Assembly: GCF_900232995.1 (NCBI RefSeq)
Contig: NZ_OCVX01000003.1
Location: 1,692,221 to 1,756,220, forward strand
DNA from: Mycobacterium simulans
GTDB taxonomy: Bacteria > Actinomycetota > Actinomycetes > Mycobacteriales > Mycobacteriaceae
DNA length: 64,000 nt
Direction: 5' to 3'
Below, piece by piece: positions 51,115-58,929 of this stretch. Both the position numbers and the translations under genes were made by a program. The notes below the pieces were generated by a model that worked only from the letters and a program-made list of their open reading frames with translations, did not search any database and was not told the DNA's origin. Position 1 is the first letter of the stretch. Every line of letters starts with the position of its first letter.

Positions 51115-52368
51115 GTGCCCATCCCCAATCTTCCGCCCGGGTTCGATTTCACCGACCCCGAAATCTATGCCGAGCGGCTGCCGGTCGAAGAATTTGCCGA
51201 GGTGCGGGTGTCCGCGCCGGTCTGGTGGAATGAGCAGGCTCCTGGTACAGGCGGCGGTTTTAACGACGGCGGCTTCTGGGCCATCACCAAGCTCAACGAC
51301 GTCAAGGAGGTGTCGCGGCGCAGCGACGTGTTCTCGAGCTACGAGAACGGGGTGATCCCGCGATTCAAGAACGACATCGCGCGCGAGGATATCGAGGTCC
51401 AGCGCAACGTCATGCTCAACATGGACGCGCCGCATCACACCCGGTTGCGCAAGATCATCTCCCGTGGTTTCACACCCCGTTCGGTGGGCCGCCTGCACGA
51501 CGAACTCCACGAGCGCGCGCAGAAGATCGCGGCCGCCGCGGCGGCCGCGGGTTCGGGAGACTTTGTCGAGCAGGTGTCGTGTGAGCTGCCGCTGCAGGCG
51601 ATTGCCGGTTTGCTCGGTGTGCCGCAGGAGGACCGCGGCAAGCTGTTCGACTGGTCCAACGAGATGACCGGCAACGAAGATCCCGAGTACGCCCACATTG
51701 ACGCGAAGATGTCGTCGGCGGAATTGATCGGGTACGCGATGAAGATGGCCGAGGAGCGGGCCAAGAACCCGACCGACGACATCGTGACCCAGCTGATCGA
51801 GGCCGACATCGAAGGTGAAAAGCTTTCCGACGACGAGTTCGGCTTCTTTGTGGTGATGCTTGCCGTGGCCGGCAACGAGACCACCAGAAACTCCATTACC
51901 CAGGGGATGATGGCGTTCGCCGAGCACCCCGATCAGTGGGAGCTGTTCAAGAGGGAGCGTCCGGAAACCGCAGCCGACGAGATTGTCCGCTGGGCCACGC
52001 CGGTCACTGCATTCCAGCGGACCGCGTTGGAGGACTACGAGTTGTCGGGCGTGCAGATCAAGAGGGGCCAGCGGGTGGTGATGTTCTACCGGTCGGCCAA
52101 TTTCGATGAAGAGGTCTTCGAGGATCCGTTCAAATTCAACATCCTGCGCAACCCCAACCCCCACGTCGGCTTCGGCGGTACCGGCGCGCATTACTGCATC
52201 GGTGCCAACTTGGCCCGGATGACGATCAACCTGATCTTCAACGCCGTGGCCGACCACATGCCCGACCTGAAGCCGATCGCGGCTCCTGAGCGCCTGCGGT
52301 CGGGGTGGCTCAATGGCATCAAGCACTGGCAGGTCGACTACACCGGCAAATGCCCGGTGAATCACTGA
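51115..52368 (+). CDS. cyp125: Cytochrome P450 CYP125 (steroid C26/C27 monooxygenase)
   Basis: 417 residues. Oxidises the terminal carbon of the cholesterol side chain, which allows CoA activation. Heme-ligand loop VGFGGTGAHYCIGANLAR (Cys), I-helix VVMLAVAGNETTRNSITQG and the K-helix ETAADEIVRW are intact. It starts about 16 residues later than annotated M. tuberculosis CYP125 (433 aa). The GTG at 51115 has AAGGAG 7 bp upstream and I see no earlier start codon in frame. Followed without gap by fadE28. Confidence 0.96.
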   Translation: MPIPNLPPGFDFTDPEIYAERLPVEEFAEVRVSAPVWWNEQAPGTGGGFNDGGFWAITKLNDVKEVSRRSDVFSSYENGVIPRFKNDIAREDIEVQRNVMLNMDAPHHTRLRKIISRGFTPRSVGRLHDELHERAQKIAAAAAAAGSGDFVEQVSCELPLQAIAGLLGVPQEDRGKLFDWSNEMTGNEDPEYAHIDAKMSSAELIGYAMKMAEERAKNPTDDIVTQLIEADIEGEKLSDDEFGFFVVMLAVAGNETTRNSITQGMMAFAEHPDQWELFKRERPETAADEIVRWATPVTAFQRTALEDYELSGVQIKRGQRVVMFYRSANFDEEVFEDPFKFNILRNPNPHVGFGGTGAHYCIGANLARMTINLIFNAVADHMPDLKPIAAPERLRSGWLNGIKHWQVDYTGKCPVNH

Positions 52369-53387
52369 TGGATTTCGACCTCACCGCAGAACAGCAAGCC
52401 GTCGCCGACGTCGTCACGTCGGTTATGGAACGGGACCTAACCTGGGCCGCTTTGGCTGATGGGGGTGTGACGGCACTAGCGGTGCCGGAACGTCTGGGCG
52501 GCGACGGCGTTGGGCTGTCCGAGGTGGGGACGGTGCTGACTGAGGTGGGTCGGCACGGGGCTATCACACCGGCACTGGCAACGCTGGGCCTTGGTGTGGT
52601 CCCGTTGCTGGATCTGGCATCGGCTGAGCAACAGGACCGCTACCTGGCCGGGGTGGCCAAGGGGGCAGTGCTGACCGCGGCGCTCAATGAACCGGGTGCG
52701 GCATTGCCCGACCGGCCTGCAACGACTTTCGCGAGGGGTAGGTTGTCGGGCACCAAGATTGGTGTGGGATATGCCGAGTCCGCGGACTGGATGATCGTCA
52801 CTGCCGACAGTGCGGTCGTGGTGGTGTCGCCCAAGGCCGACGGTCTGCAGTTGGCCCGAACACCAACGTCGAACGATTCCGACGAGTACGTGGTGACATT
52901 CGATGGTGTAGCCGTTGCCGAGGCAGATGTATTGGCGGGGGCAGCAGCGCGTCGTGTTAACCAGTTGGCGCTCGCCATGATTGGTGCTTACGCCGACGGG
53001 CTGGTGGCCGGGGCGCTGCGGTTGACCGCCGACTATGTGGCAAACCGCAAGCAATTCGGCAAGCCGTTGTCGACCTTTCAGACCGTGGCGGCGCAGCTCG
53101 CCGAGATATACATCGCTTCGCGCACAATCGATTTGGTGTCCAAATCGGTGATCTGGCGGCTAGCCGAGGACCGGGATGCTTCCGACGACTTGGATGTCCT
53201 CGGCTATTGGCTGACGTCGCAGGCGCCGCCGGCGATGCAGATCTGCCACCACTTGCACGGCGGCATGGGGATGGACATCACCTACCCGATGCCGCGGTAC
53301 TATTCCACGATCAAGGATCTGACCCGACTATTGGGCGGGCCTTCGCTGCGTCTTGAGCTCGTGGGAGCGCAATGTTCATCGACCTGA
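52368..53387 (+). CDS. fadE28: Acyl-CoA dehydrogenase FadE28 (ChsE2)
   Basis: 339 residues, same as Rv3544c. Beta-type subunit of the ChsE1-ChsE2 alpha2beta2 dehydrogenase acting on the three-carbon (pregnane carboxyl-CoA) side chain. Visible: LTAEQQAVADVV, GVTALAVPERLGGDGVGLSE, ADYVANRKQFGKPLSTFQTV, CHHLHGGMGMDITYPMPRY. The ATG overlaps the cyp125 TGA by one base. Confidence 0.94.
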   Translation: MDFDLTAEQQAVADVVTSVMERDLTWAALADGGVTALAVPERLGGDGVGLSEVGTVLTEVGRHGAITPALATLGLGVVPLLDLASAEQQDRYLAGVAKGAVLTAALNEPGAALPDRPATTFARGRLSGTKIGVGYAESADWMIVTADSAVVVVSPKADGLQLARTPTSNDSDEYVVTFDGVAVAEADVLAGAAARRVNQLALAMIGAYADGLVAGALRLTADYVANRKQFGKPLSTFQTVAAQLAEIYIASRTIDLVSKSVIWRLAEDRDASDDLDVLGYWLTSQAPPAMQICHHLHGGMGMDITYPMPRYYSTIKDLTRLLGGPSLRLELVGAQCSST

Positions 53388-54535
53388 CTCCTGAGCAGCG
53401 GCAGCTGCAAGCCGAGATACGGCAATACTTTTCGAATCTGATCTCGTCCGACGAGATGAAGGAGATGGAGAAGGACCGGCACGGCGCCGCCTACCGCGCG
53501 GTGATCCGGCGGATGGGTCAGGACGGCAAGCTCGGCGTCGGATGGCCAAAAGAGTTCGGTGGGCTGGGTTTTGGTCCGATCGAGCAGCAGATCTTCGTCA
53601 ACGAGGCCCATCGGGCCGATGTGCCCCTGCCCGCCGTGACGCTGCAGACGGTTGGTCCCACGTTGCAGGTCTATGGCAGCGAGATGCAGAAAAAGAAGTT
53701 CCTGCCGGCTATCCTCGCCGGCGAGGTGCACTTCGCGATTGGCTACACCGAACCCGAGGCGGGTACCGACCTGGCGTCGTTGCGCACCACCGCGGTGCGT
53801 CATGGCGATGAGTACATCGTCAATGGCCAGAAGATCTTCACGACGGGCGCCCATGACGCCGACTACATCTGGCTAGCATGCCGAACAGACCCGGAAGCCG
53901 TGAAACACAAGGGCATTTCGATACTGATCGTCGACACGAAGGATCCTGGATACTCCTGGACGCCAATCATCCTTTCAGACGGCGCTCACCACACCAATGC
54001 CACGTACTACAACGATGTGCGGGTGCCGGCCGACATGCTGGTCGGCGAGGAGAACGGGGGCTGGCGACTGATCACCACTCAGCTCAACAACGAGCGGGTG
54101 ATGCTCGGTCCGGCGGGCCGGTTCGCCGCCATCTACGACCGTGTGCACGGGTGGGCGTCCAAGCCTGGTAGGGACGGGGTCACACCGATCGACCACGACG
54201 ACGTCAAGCGCGCGCTGGGTGAAATCCATGCCATGTGGCGTATCAACGAGTTGCTCAACTGGCAGGTGGCCGCCGCGGGCGAGGACATCAACGTCGCCGA
54301 TGCTGCGTCAACGAAAGTCTTTGGCACCGAGCGTGTTCAGTACGTCGGTCGGCTCGCGGAGGAGATCGTCGGTCGGTACGGCAACCCGGCCGACCCGGAC
54401 ACCGCGGAGCTGCTGGGCTGGTTGGACTGCCAGACCAAGCGCAATCTGGTGATCACCTTCGGCGGGGGCGTGAACGAAGTAATGCGTGAGATGATCGCCG
54501 CCTCTGGCCTCAAAGTGCCGAGGGTGCCTCGATGA
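53372..54535 (+). CDS. fadE29: Acyl-CoA dehydrogenase FadE29 (ChsE1)
   Basis: 387 residues, full acyl-CoA dehydrogenase and catalytic partner of FadE28. Motifs: LGVGWPKEFGGLGFGPIEQQ, IGYTEPEAGTDLASLRTTAV, YIVNGQKIFTTGAHDADYIW, late FGGGVNEVMREMIA. It overlaps fadE28 by 16 bp and chsH2 by 4 bp, indicating tight coupling of the complex. Confidence 0.95.
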   Translation: MFIDLTPEQRQLQAEIRQYFSNLISSDEMKEMEKDRHGAAYRAVIRRMGQDGKLGVGWPKEFGGLGFGPIEQQIFVNEAHRADVPLPAVTLQTVGPTLQVYGSEMQKKKFLPAILAGEVHFAIGYTEPEAGTDLASLRTTAVRHGDEYIVNGQKIFTTGAHDADYIWLACRTDPEAVKHKGISILIVDTKDPGYSWTPIILSDGAHHTNATYYNDVRVPADMLVGEENGGWRLITTQLNNERVMLGPAGRFAAIYDRVHGWASKPGRDGVTPIDHDDVKRALGEIHAMWRINELLNWQVAAAGEDINVADAASTKVFGTERVQYVGRLAEEIVGRYGNPADPDTAELLGWLDCQTKRNLVITFGGGVNEVMREMIAASGLKVPRVPR

Positions 54536-55479
54536 CCGACATCCAAGAGACCATCGCGCAGATCAAGGCGGCCGGCAGCAGCAAACCGCGCGCCGCGCGG
54601 GATCCGGTGAACCAGCCGATGATCAACAATTGGGTTGAGGCGATCGGCGACCGCAACCCCATCTATGTGGATGAAGCCGCCGCGTGCGTTGCCGGTCACC
54701 CGGGAATTGTCGCCCCACCGGCGATGATTCAGGTGTGGACGATGTTAGGCCTGGGCGGTGTCCGTCCGAAGGACGATCCACTGGGGCCCATCATCAAGCT
54801 GTTCGACGACGCGGGCTATATCGGGGTGGTTGCCACCAACTGCGAGCAGACCTATCACCGTTATCTGCAGCCCGGCGAGGAAGTAAGCATCACCACTGAG
54901 CTCGGTGACGTGGTCGGGCCTAAGCAGACCGCTCTTGGCGAAGGCTATTTCATCAACCAGCACATCGTGTGGCGGGTTGGCGACGAGGATGTAGCCGAGA
55001 TGAATTGGCGCATCCTCAAGTTCAAGCCTGCCGCGTCGTCCGGCCCGGCCGTTCCCGACGATCTTGACCCGGACACGATGATGCGGCCAGCGTCGTCGCG
55101 CGACACCGCATTCTTCTGGGAAGGGGTGAAAGCCCACGAGTTGCGGATTCAGAAGCGGCCAGACGGCAGCTTGCAGCACCCACCGGTGCCGGCGGTGTGG
55201 CAAGACAAGTCGGCCCCGATCGACTACGTCGTATCCAGTGGTCGCGGCACCGTATTCAGCTACGTGGTGCACCACGCGCCAAAAGTGCCCGGCCGCGCTT
55301 TACCCTTCGTGATTGCGTTGGTAGAGATCGAGGAAGGCGTGCGCATGCTGGGCGAGCTGCGCAATGTCGAGCCGTCTCGGGTCGAGATCGGAATGCCAGT
55401 GCGGGCGACCTATATCGACTTCCCGGCCGGTGCGTCCGGCCCGGAGTGGACCCTCTACGCCTGGGAGCCTGACGTATGA
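54532..55479 (+). CDS. chsH2: Enoyl-CoA hydratase subunit ChsH2 (MaoC + DUF35)
   Basis: 315 residues (Rv3542c). The N-terminal MaoC-like hot-dog domain (INNWVEAIGDRNPIYVDEAA, GHPGIVAPPAMIQVW) forms the hydratase with ChsH1. The C-terminal DUF35 region (~res 200-315: VPAVWQDKSAPIDYVVSSGRG, EIGMPVRATY) binds the aldolase Ltp2. Adds water to the unsaturated three-carbon side-chain CoA. Neighbours fadE29, chsH1 and ltp2 all overlap, consistent with a metabolon. Confidence 0.95.
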   Translation: MTDIQETIAQIKAAGSSKPRAARDPVNQPMINNWVEAIGDRNPIYVDEAAACVAGHPGIVAPPAMIQVWTMLGLGGVRPKDDPLGPIIKLFDDAGYIGVVATNCEQTYHRYLQPGEEVSITTELGDVVGPKQTALGEGYFINQHIVWRVGDEDVAEMNWRILKFKPAASSGPAVPDDLDPDTMMRPASSRDTAFFWEGVKAHELRIQKRPDGSLQHPPVPAVWQDKSAPIDYVVSSGRGTVFSYVVHHAPKVPGRALPFVIALVEIEEGVRMLGELRNVEPSRVEIGMPVRATYIDFPAGASGPEWTLYAWEPDV

Positions 55480-55877
55480 GCGCGCCTGTTGTGGAAGTGG
55501 GCTTGCAGTTGCCGGAGCTCAAGCTCTACGGCGATCCGACGTTCATCATCTCAACGGCCCTGGCCACCAGGGACTTTCAGGATGTGCATCACGACCGCGA
55601 CAAGGCAATTGCCAAGGGGTCTAAGGACATTTTCGTCAACATCCTAACTGACACCGGCCTGGTGCAGCGCTACGTCACCGACTGGGCCGGGCCGTCAGCG
55701 TTGGTCAAGTCGATCGGGTTGCGGCTGGGCGTGCCGTGGTACGCCTACGACACGGTGACATTCTCCGGTGAGGTTACCGCCGTTGAGGACGGCTTGATCA
55801 CGGTAAAGGTGTTGGGCCGCAATAGCCTTGGCGATCACGTTATTGCTACGGTGAAGTTGACGATTGGAGACGCTTAG
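55476..55877 (+). CDS. chsH1: Enoyl-CoA hydratase subunit ChsH1
   Basis: 133 residues, single MaoC-like hot-dog domain (Rv3541c). Contains the hydratase-type FIISTALATRDFQDVHHDRD with the catalytic Asp/His pair, and GPSALVKSIGLRLGVPWYAYD. Pairs with ChsH2 to hydrate the steroid side chain. Overlaps chsH2 by 4 bp and shares a base with the ltp2 GTG. Confidence 0.95.
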   Translation: MSAPVVEVGLQLPELKLYGDPTFIISTALATRDFQDVHHDRDKAIAKGSKDIFVNILTDTGLVQRYVTDWAGPSALVKSIGLRLGVPWYAYDTVTFSGEVTAVEDGLITVKVLGRNSLGDHVIATVKLTIGDA

Positions 55878-57037
55878 TGTTGTCCGGTAAGGCCGCCATC
55901 GTCGGGATCGGCGCCACCGACTTCTCCAAGAACTCCGGTCGAAGCGAACTGCGACTGGCGGCCGAGGCTGTGTTGGACGCGCTTGACGATGCGGGCCTAA
56001 GCCCATCTGACGTCGACGGGCTGACCACGTTCACGATGGACACGAACACCGAGATCGCCGTCGCGCGTGCGGCGGGCATCGATGAGCTGAAGTTCTTCTC
56101 CAAGATCCACTATGGCGGGGGTGCCGCGTGTGCGACTGTCCAGCACGCGGCGATGGCTGTGGCCACCGGCGTGGCCGACGTGGTGGTCGCATACCGCGCG
56201 TTCAATGAACGTTCTGGAATGCGGTTCGGCCAGGTGCAGACGCGGCTGACGGAGAACGCTGATTCCACCGGTGTGGACAATTCGTTCTCGTATCCGCACG
56301 GGCTTTCGACGCCGGCCGCGCAGGTAGCGATGATTGCCCGGCGGTATATGCACCTGTCCGGTGCTACCAGCCGGGACTTTGGCGCTGTGTCGGTGGCCGA
56401 TCGTAAGCACGCCGCTAAGAACCCGAAGGCGTACTTTTACGAGAAGCCGATAACCATTGAGGACCATCAGAATTCGCGATGGATCGCCGAGCCGTTGCGA
56501 CTGCTGGACTGCTGCCAGGAAACCGACGGTGCGGTGGCGATCGTGGTGACGTCAGTAGAACGGGCACGGGACCTTAAGCATCGTCCCGCGGTCATCGAGG
56601 CGGCATCGCAAGGCGCCAGCCCCGACCAGTACACGATGGTCAGCTACTACCGGCCGGAACTGGATGGGCTGCCCGAGATGGGTCTGGTGGGCCGGCAGCT
56701 GTGGCAGCAGTCGGGCTTGACGCCGGCGGACATTCAGACCGCTGTCTTGTATGACCACTTCACTCCGTTCACGCTGATTCAGTTGGAGGAGTTGGGGTTT
56801 TGCGGGCGCGGCGAAGCGAAGGACTTTATCGCCGACGGCGCGATCGAGGTAGGCGGGCGGTTGCCGATCAACACACATGGCGGTCAACTTGGCGAGGCCT
56901 ACATCCACGGCATGAACGGCATTGCGGAGGGGGTTCGGCAGTTGCGGGGAACGTCGGTGAACCCGGTGCCTGACGTCGAGCATGTGCTGGTTACTGCCGG
57001 GACGGGTGTACCTACTTCTGGTTTGATCTTGGGCTAG
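55877..57037 (+). CDS. ltp2: Steroid side-chain retro-aldolase Ltp2
   Basis: 386 residues, thiolase-fold lipid-transfer-like protein (Rv3540c). With the DUF35 domain of ChsH2 it cleaves 17-hydroxy-pregnene-carboxyl-CoA to androstenedione and propionyl-CoA, finishing side-chain removal. IVGIGATDFSKNSGRS at the start, HYGGGAACATVQHAAMAVATG in the middle and THGGQLGEAYIHGMNG near the end are typical. The GTG at 55877 overlaps the chsH1 TAG. Last gene of the cyp125 operon, followed by a hairpin repeat. Confidence 0.95.
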   Translation: MLSGKAAIVGIGATDFSKNSGRSELRLAAEAVLDALDDAGLSPSDVDGLTTFTMDTNTEIAVARAAGIDELKFFSKIHYGGGAACATVQHAAMAVATGVADVVVAYRAFNERSGMRFGQVQTRLTENADSTGVDNSFSYPHGLSTPAAQVAMIARRYMHLSGATSRDFGAVSVADRKHAAKNPKAYFYEKPITIEDHQNSRWIAEPLRLLDCCQETDGAVAIVVTSVERARDLKHRPAVIEAASQGASPDQYTMVSYYRPELDGLPEMGLVGRQLWQQSGLTPADIQTAVLYDHFTPFTLIQLEELGFCGRGEAKDFIADGAIEVGGRLPINTHGGQLGEAYIHGMNGIAEGVRQLRGTSVNPVPDVEHVLVTAGTGVPTSGLILG

Positions 57038-57052
57038 GTTTCTTTGGCGGCG

Positions 57053-57104
57053 AGCGTCACGCCAGCGTGGCTGTCGGTGCCGGTCGTCACGCTGGAGTGA
57101 CGCT
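57053..57104. repeat. Hairpin repeat B1, left of nuclease-like gene B
   Basis: Arms AGCGTCACGCCAGCGTG (57053-57069) and CACGCTGGAGTGACGCT (57088-57104) pair at 16 of 17 positions. The same hairpin recurs at the end of gene B (57996-58047); the left arms differ at one base. Sequence unrelated to repeats A1/A2. Confidence 0.8.
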
Positions 57105-57162
57105 GTGGATGGCTACCTTGTGCTGACGTGACTATCAACGGGATACGTGGAACGCTGCCGGC

Positions 57163-58071
57163 ATGGTCGAGCCATTCATCGGGAGTGAGGCGGTCGGGAA
57201 TGGTGACCTTGTAAAGAGCGCGCTGCGGACTAGGTATACCAAGGTGTTCCGCGACGTGTATGTCAGCCCTGGGTCTGAGCTAACTCCGCTCATTCGCGCC
57301 CGCGCGGGATGGCTGTGGTCTCGACGCCGGGGTGTTGTCGCAGGGCTGTCAGCTTCCGCGGTGCATGGTGCGAAGTGGGTGGATGTCGCCGCACCGCTGG
57401 AAATTATTCATAGCAATCGAAACCCTATGCCAGGCATACGAGTTCGTGGCGAGCGCGTTGAGGAGGACGAGGTCGCCTTGATTGACGGCGTCCCGGTGAC
57501 AACACCGGCCCGGACTGCTCTCGACATTGGTTGCTGGTATCGCGTCGGCGAAGCCGTGCCGGCGATCGATGCGCTTATGGCGGCGAGCGGTCTGAAGGTG
57601 ACGGACATAGATGTGCTGATGCAGCGCTATCCAGGCCGTCGTGGAATCCGGCAAGCGCGCAAATCGCTAAGTCTCGTCGATGCAGGAGCGCAGTCGCCCA
57701 AAGAGACGTGGCTGCGACTAATGCTAGTTGAAGCGGGCCTACCGCGACCGGAGACCCAGATTCCGGTCAGCGACGAGTTCGGTGATGTGATCGCCTATCT
57801 GGATATGGGGTGGGACGATGTCCAGGTTGCAGTGGAATACGACGGCGACCAACACCGCAGCAATAAGCGGCAGTACGCCTGGGATATTCGACGGATGGAG
57901 ATGCTGCAGCGACGCGGCTGGATCGTCGTACGGGTCGTCGCCGGAGACCGGCCGCAGGAGGTGATTCACCGCGTGCGAGCCGCTTTGGCGGTGCGAGCGT
58001 CACGTCAGCGTGGCGCTCGCAAGCCTGCGTCACGCTGGCGTGACGCTTGGCGAGAAGGGGAGGGGGCCTAG
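57163..58071 (+). CDS. AbiEi/DUF559-type nuclease-like protein (copy B)
   Basis: 302 residues. N-terminal winged-helix-like part (GSEAVGNGDLVKSALRTRYTK), middle WLWSRRRGVVAGLSASAVHGAKW, and a C-terminal Vsr/DUF559-type PD-(D/E)xK domain: Glu in SPKETWLRL, Asp in YLDMGWDD, Glu in VAVEYDGDQHR, then GWIVVRVV. Clear paralogue of the gene at 38952, with the N-terminus intact. The last ~25 residues (basic, ASRQRGARKPASRWRDAW) are encoded by hairpin repeat B2. It overlaps convergent hsd4B by 4 bp. Possible roles: a nuclease linked to the repeats, an AbiEi-like antitoxin remnant, or part of a mobile unit. Not a steroid gene. Confidence 0.8.
   Translation: MVEPFIGSEAVGNGDLVKSALRTRYTKVFRDVYVSPGSELTPLIRARAGWLWSRRRGVVAGLSASAVHGAKWVDVAAPLEIIHSNRNPMPGIRVRGERVEEDEVALIDGVPVTTPARTALDIGCWYRVGEAVPAIDALMAASGLKVTDIDVLMQRYPGRRGIRQARKSLSLVDAGAQSPKETWLRLMLVEAGLPRPETQIPVSDEFGDVIAYLDMGWDDVQVAVEYDGDQHRSNKRQYAWDIRRMEMLQRRGWIVVRVVAGDRPQEVIHRVRAALAVRASRQRGARKPASRWRDAWREGEGA
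57996..58047. repeat. Hairpin repeat B2, inside the 3' end of gene B
   Basis: Arms AGCGTCACGTCAGCGTG (57996-58012) and CACGCTGGCGTGACGCT (58031-58047), 16 of 17 paired. Direct copy of B1 on the far side of gene B, with similar GGCG/GGCGAG flanks. It is translated as the protein's basic tail. Confidence 0.8.
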
Positions 58072-58928
58072 GCCGGCACGAGTTCCACGCCGCTGAGCAC
58101 GACGGCGTTGTCGCGCGCAGGCGCGACAACGCTGGCCACGACGCGGCCGTCGTCCTTCCATACATTCACTGTGAGGGTTTCACCGGGGTATGCCACACCG
58201 GCAAAGCGCGCGCCGTAGGCCGCCACGGCCGTGGCATCACCGTCCAACAGCGCGTCGGTGATGGCTTTACAGGTCATGCCATATGTGCATAGACCATGCA
58301 GAATCGGCGCGGAAAACCCTGCGGCGGCGGCGAATTCGGGATCGGAGTGCAGGGGGTTGCGATCGCCGCAGAGCCGGTACAGCAACGCCTGCTGCGGCAA
58401 AAGCGGCATCGCGAGCTCCAGATCGGGCGCCCGGTCCGGCGTTGCGTCCGATCCTGAAGGTCCACGTTCGCCGCCGAATCCGCCTTCGCCGCGGGCGAAG
58501 ATCGATCGCTTCTGCGTCCACAGCGCCGCGCCGTCAGGGGTAGTCACCGTCGTCTCGCTCCAGATCACCGCGGCCTTGCCCTTGTCCCAAATGTCGGTGA
58601 ACCGGGTGACGGCGCGGGCCGATCCCGAAGGTGGCAGCGGCGCAGGCACTTCCACCCGCTCGGAGGCGTGCAAAACCTTGCTCAATTCGATGTCGATGCC
58701 GGGAAACTGGACGGTTGGCGGTGTGGTGACGTGGAAGGTGGCGGCCACGCTGCCGAACGTCGGCAACACCTGTGGCGTGTCGTCGACGAGGTAACGCAGT
58801 TCGCGGGAGTCAAGCGGATCCGAGCCGGCGCCTAGACCGAGGTGGTAAAGCTGGATATCGCTACTGGTCCAGGAGAATTCGATCGGATCGAGTTCTGCGG
58901 CCAGCGCGACTTCTACATCGATGGGCAT
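58068..58928 (-). CDS. hsd4B: MaoC-type 2-enoyl-CoA hydratase Hsd4B (Rv3538)
   Basis: 286 residues, same as Rv3538. Double hot-dog hydratase: the C-terminal half has the hydratase-2 motif YRLCGDRNPLHSDPEFA followed by GFSAPILHGLCTYG, with catalytic Asp and His. Role: hydration in steroid side-chain beta-oxidation. It lies 1 bp after kstD on the same strand, under the KstR site at 60614. Its 3' end overlaps nuclease-like gene B. Confidence 0.93.
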   Translation of the reverse strand: MPIDVEVALAAELDPIEFSWTSSDIQLYHLGLGAGSDPLDSRELRYLVDDTPQVLPTFGSVAATFHVTTPPTVQFPGIDIELSKVLHASERVEVPAPLPPSGSARAVTRFTDIWDKGKAAVIWSETTVTTPDGAALWTQKRSIFARGEGGFGGERGPSGSDATPDRAPDLELAMPLLPQQALLYRLCGDRNPLHSDPEFAAAAGFSAPILHGLCTYGMTCKAITDALLDGDATAVAAYGARFAGVAYPGETLTVNVWKDDGRVVASVVAPARDNAVVLSGVELVPA

Positions 58929-58929
58929 G

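Noticed and set aside
57996..58047. Repeat B2 as a rho-independent terminator of gene B
   Set aside because: It lies inside the coding frame, is duplicated upstream as B1, and lacks a T-tract.
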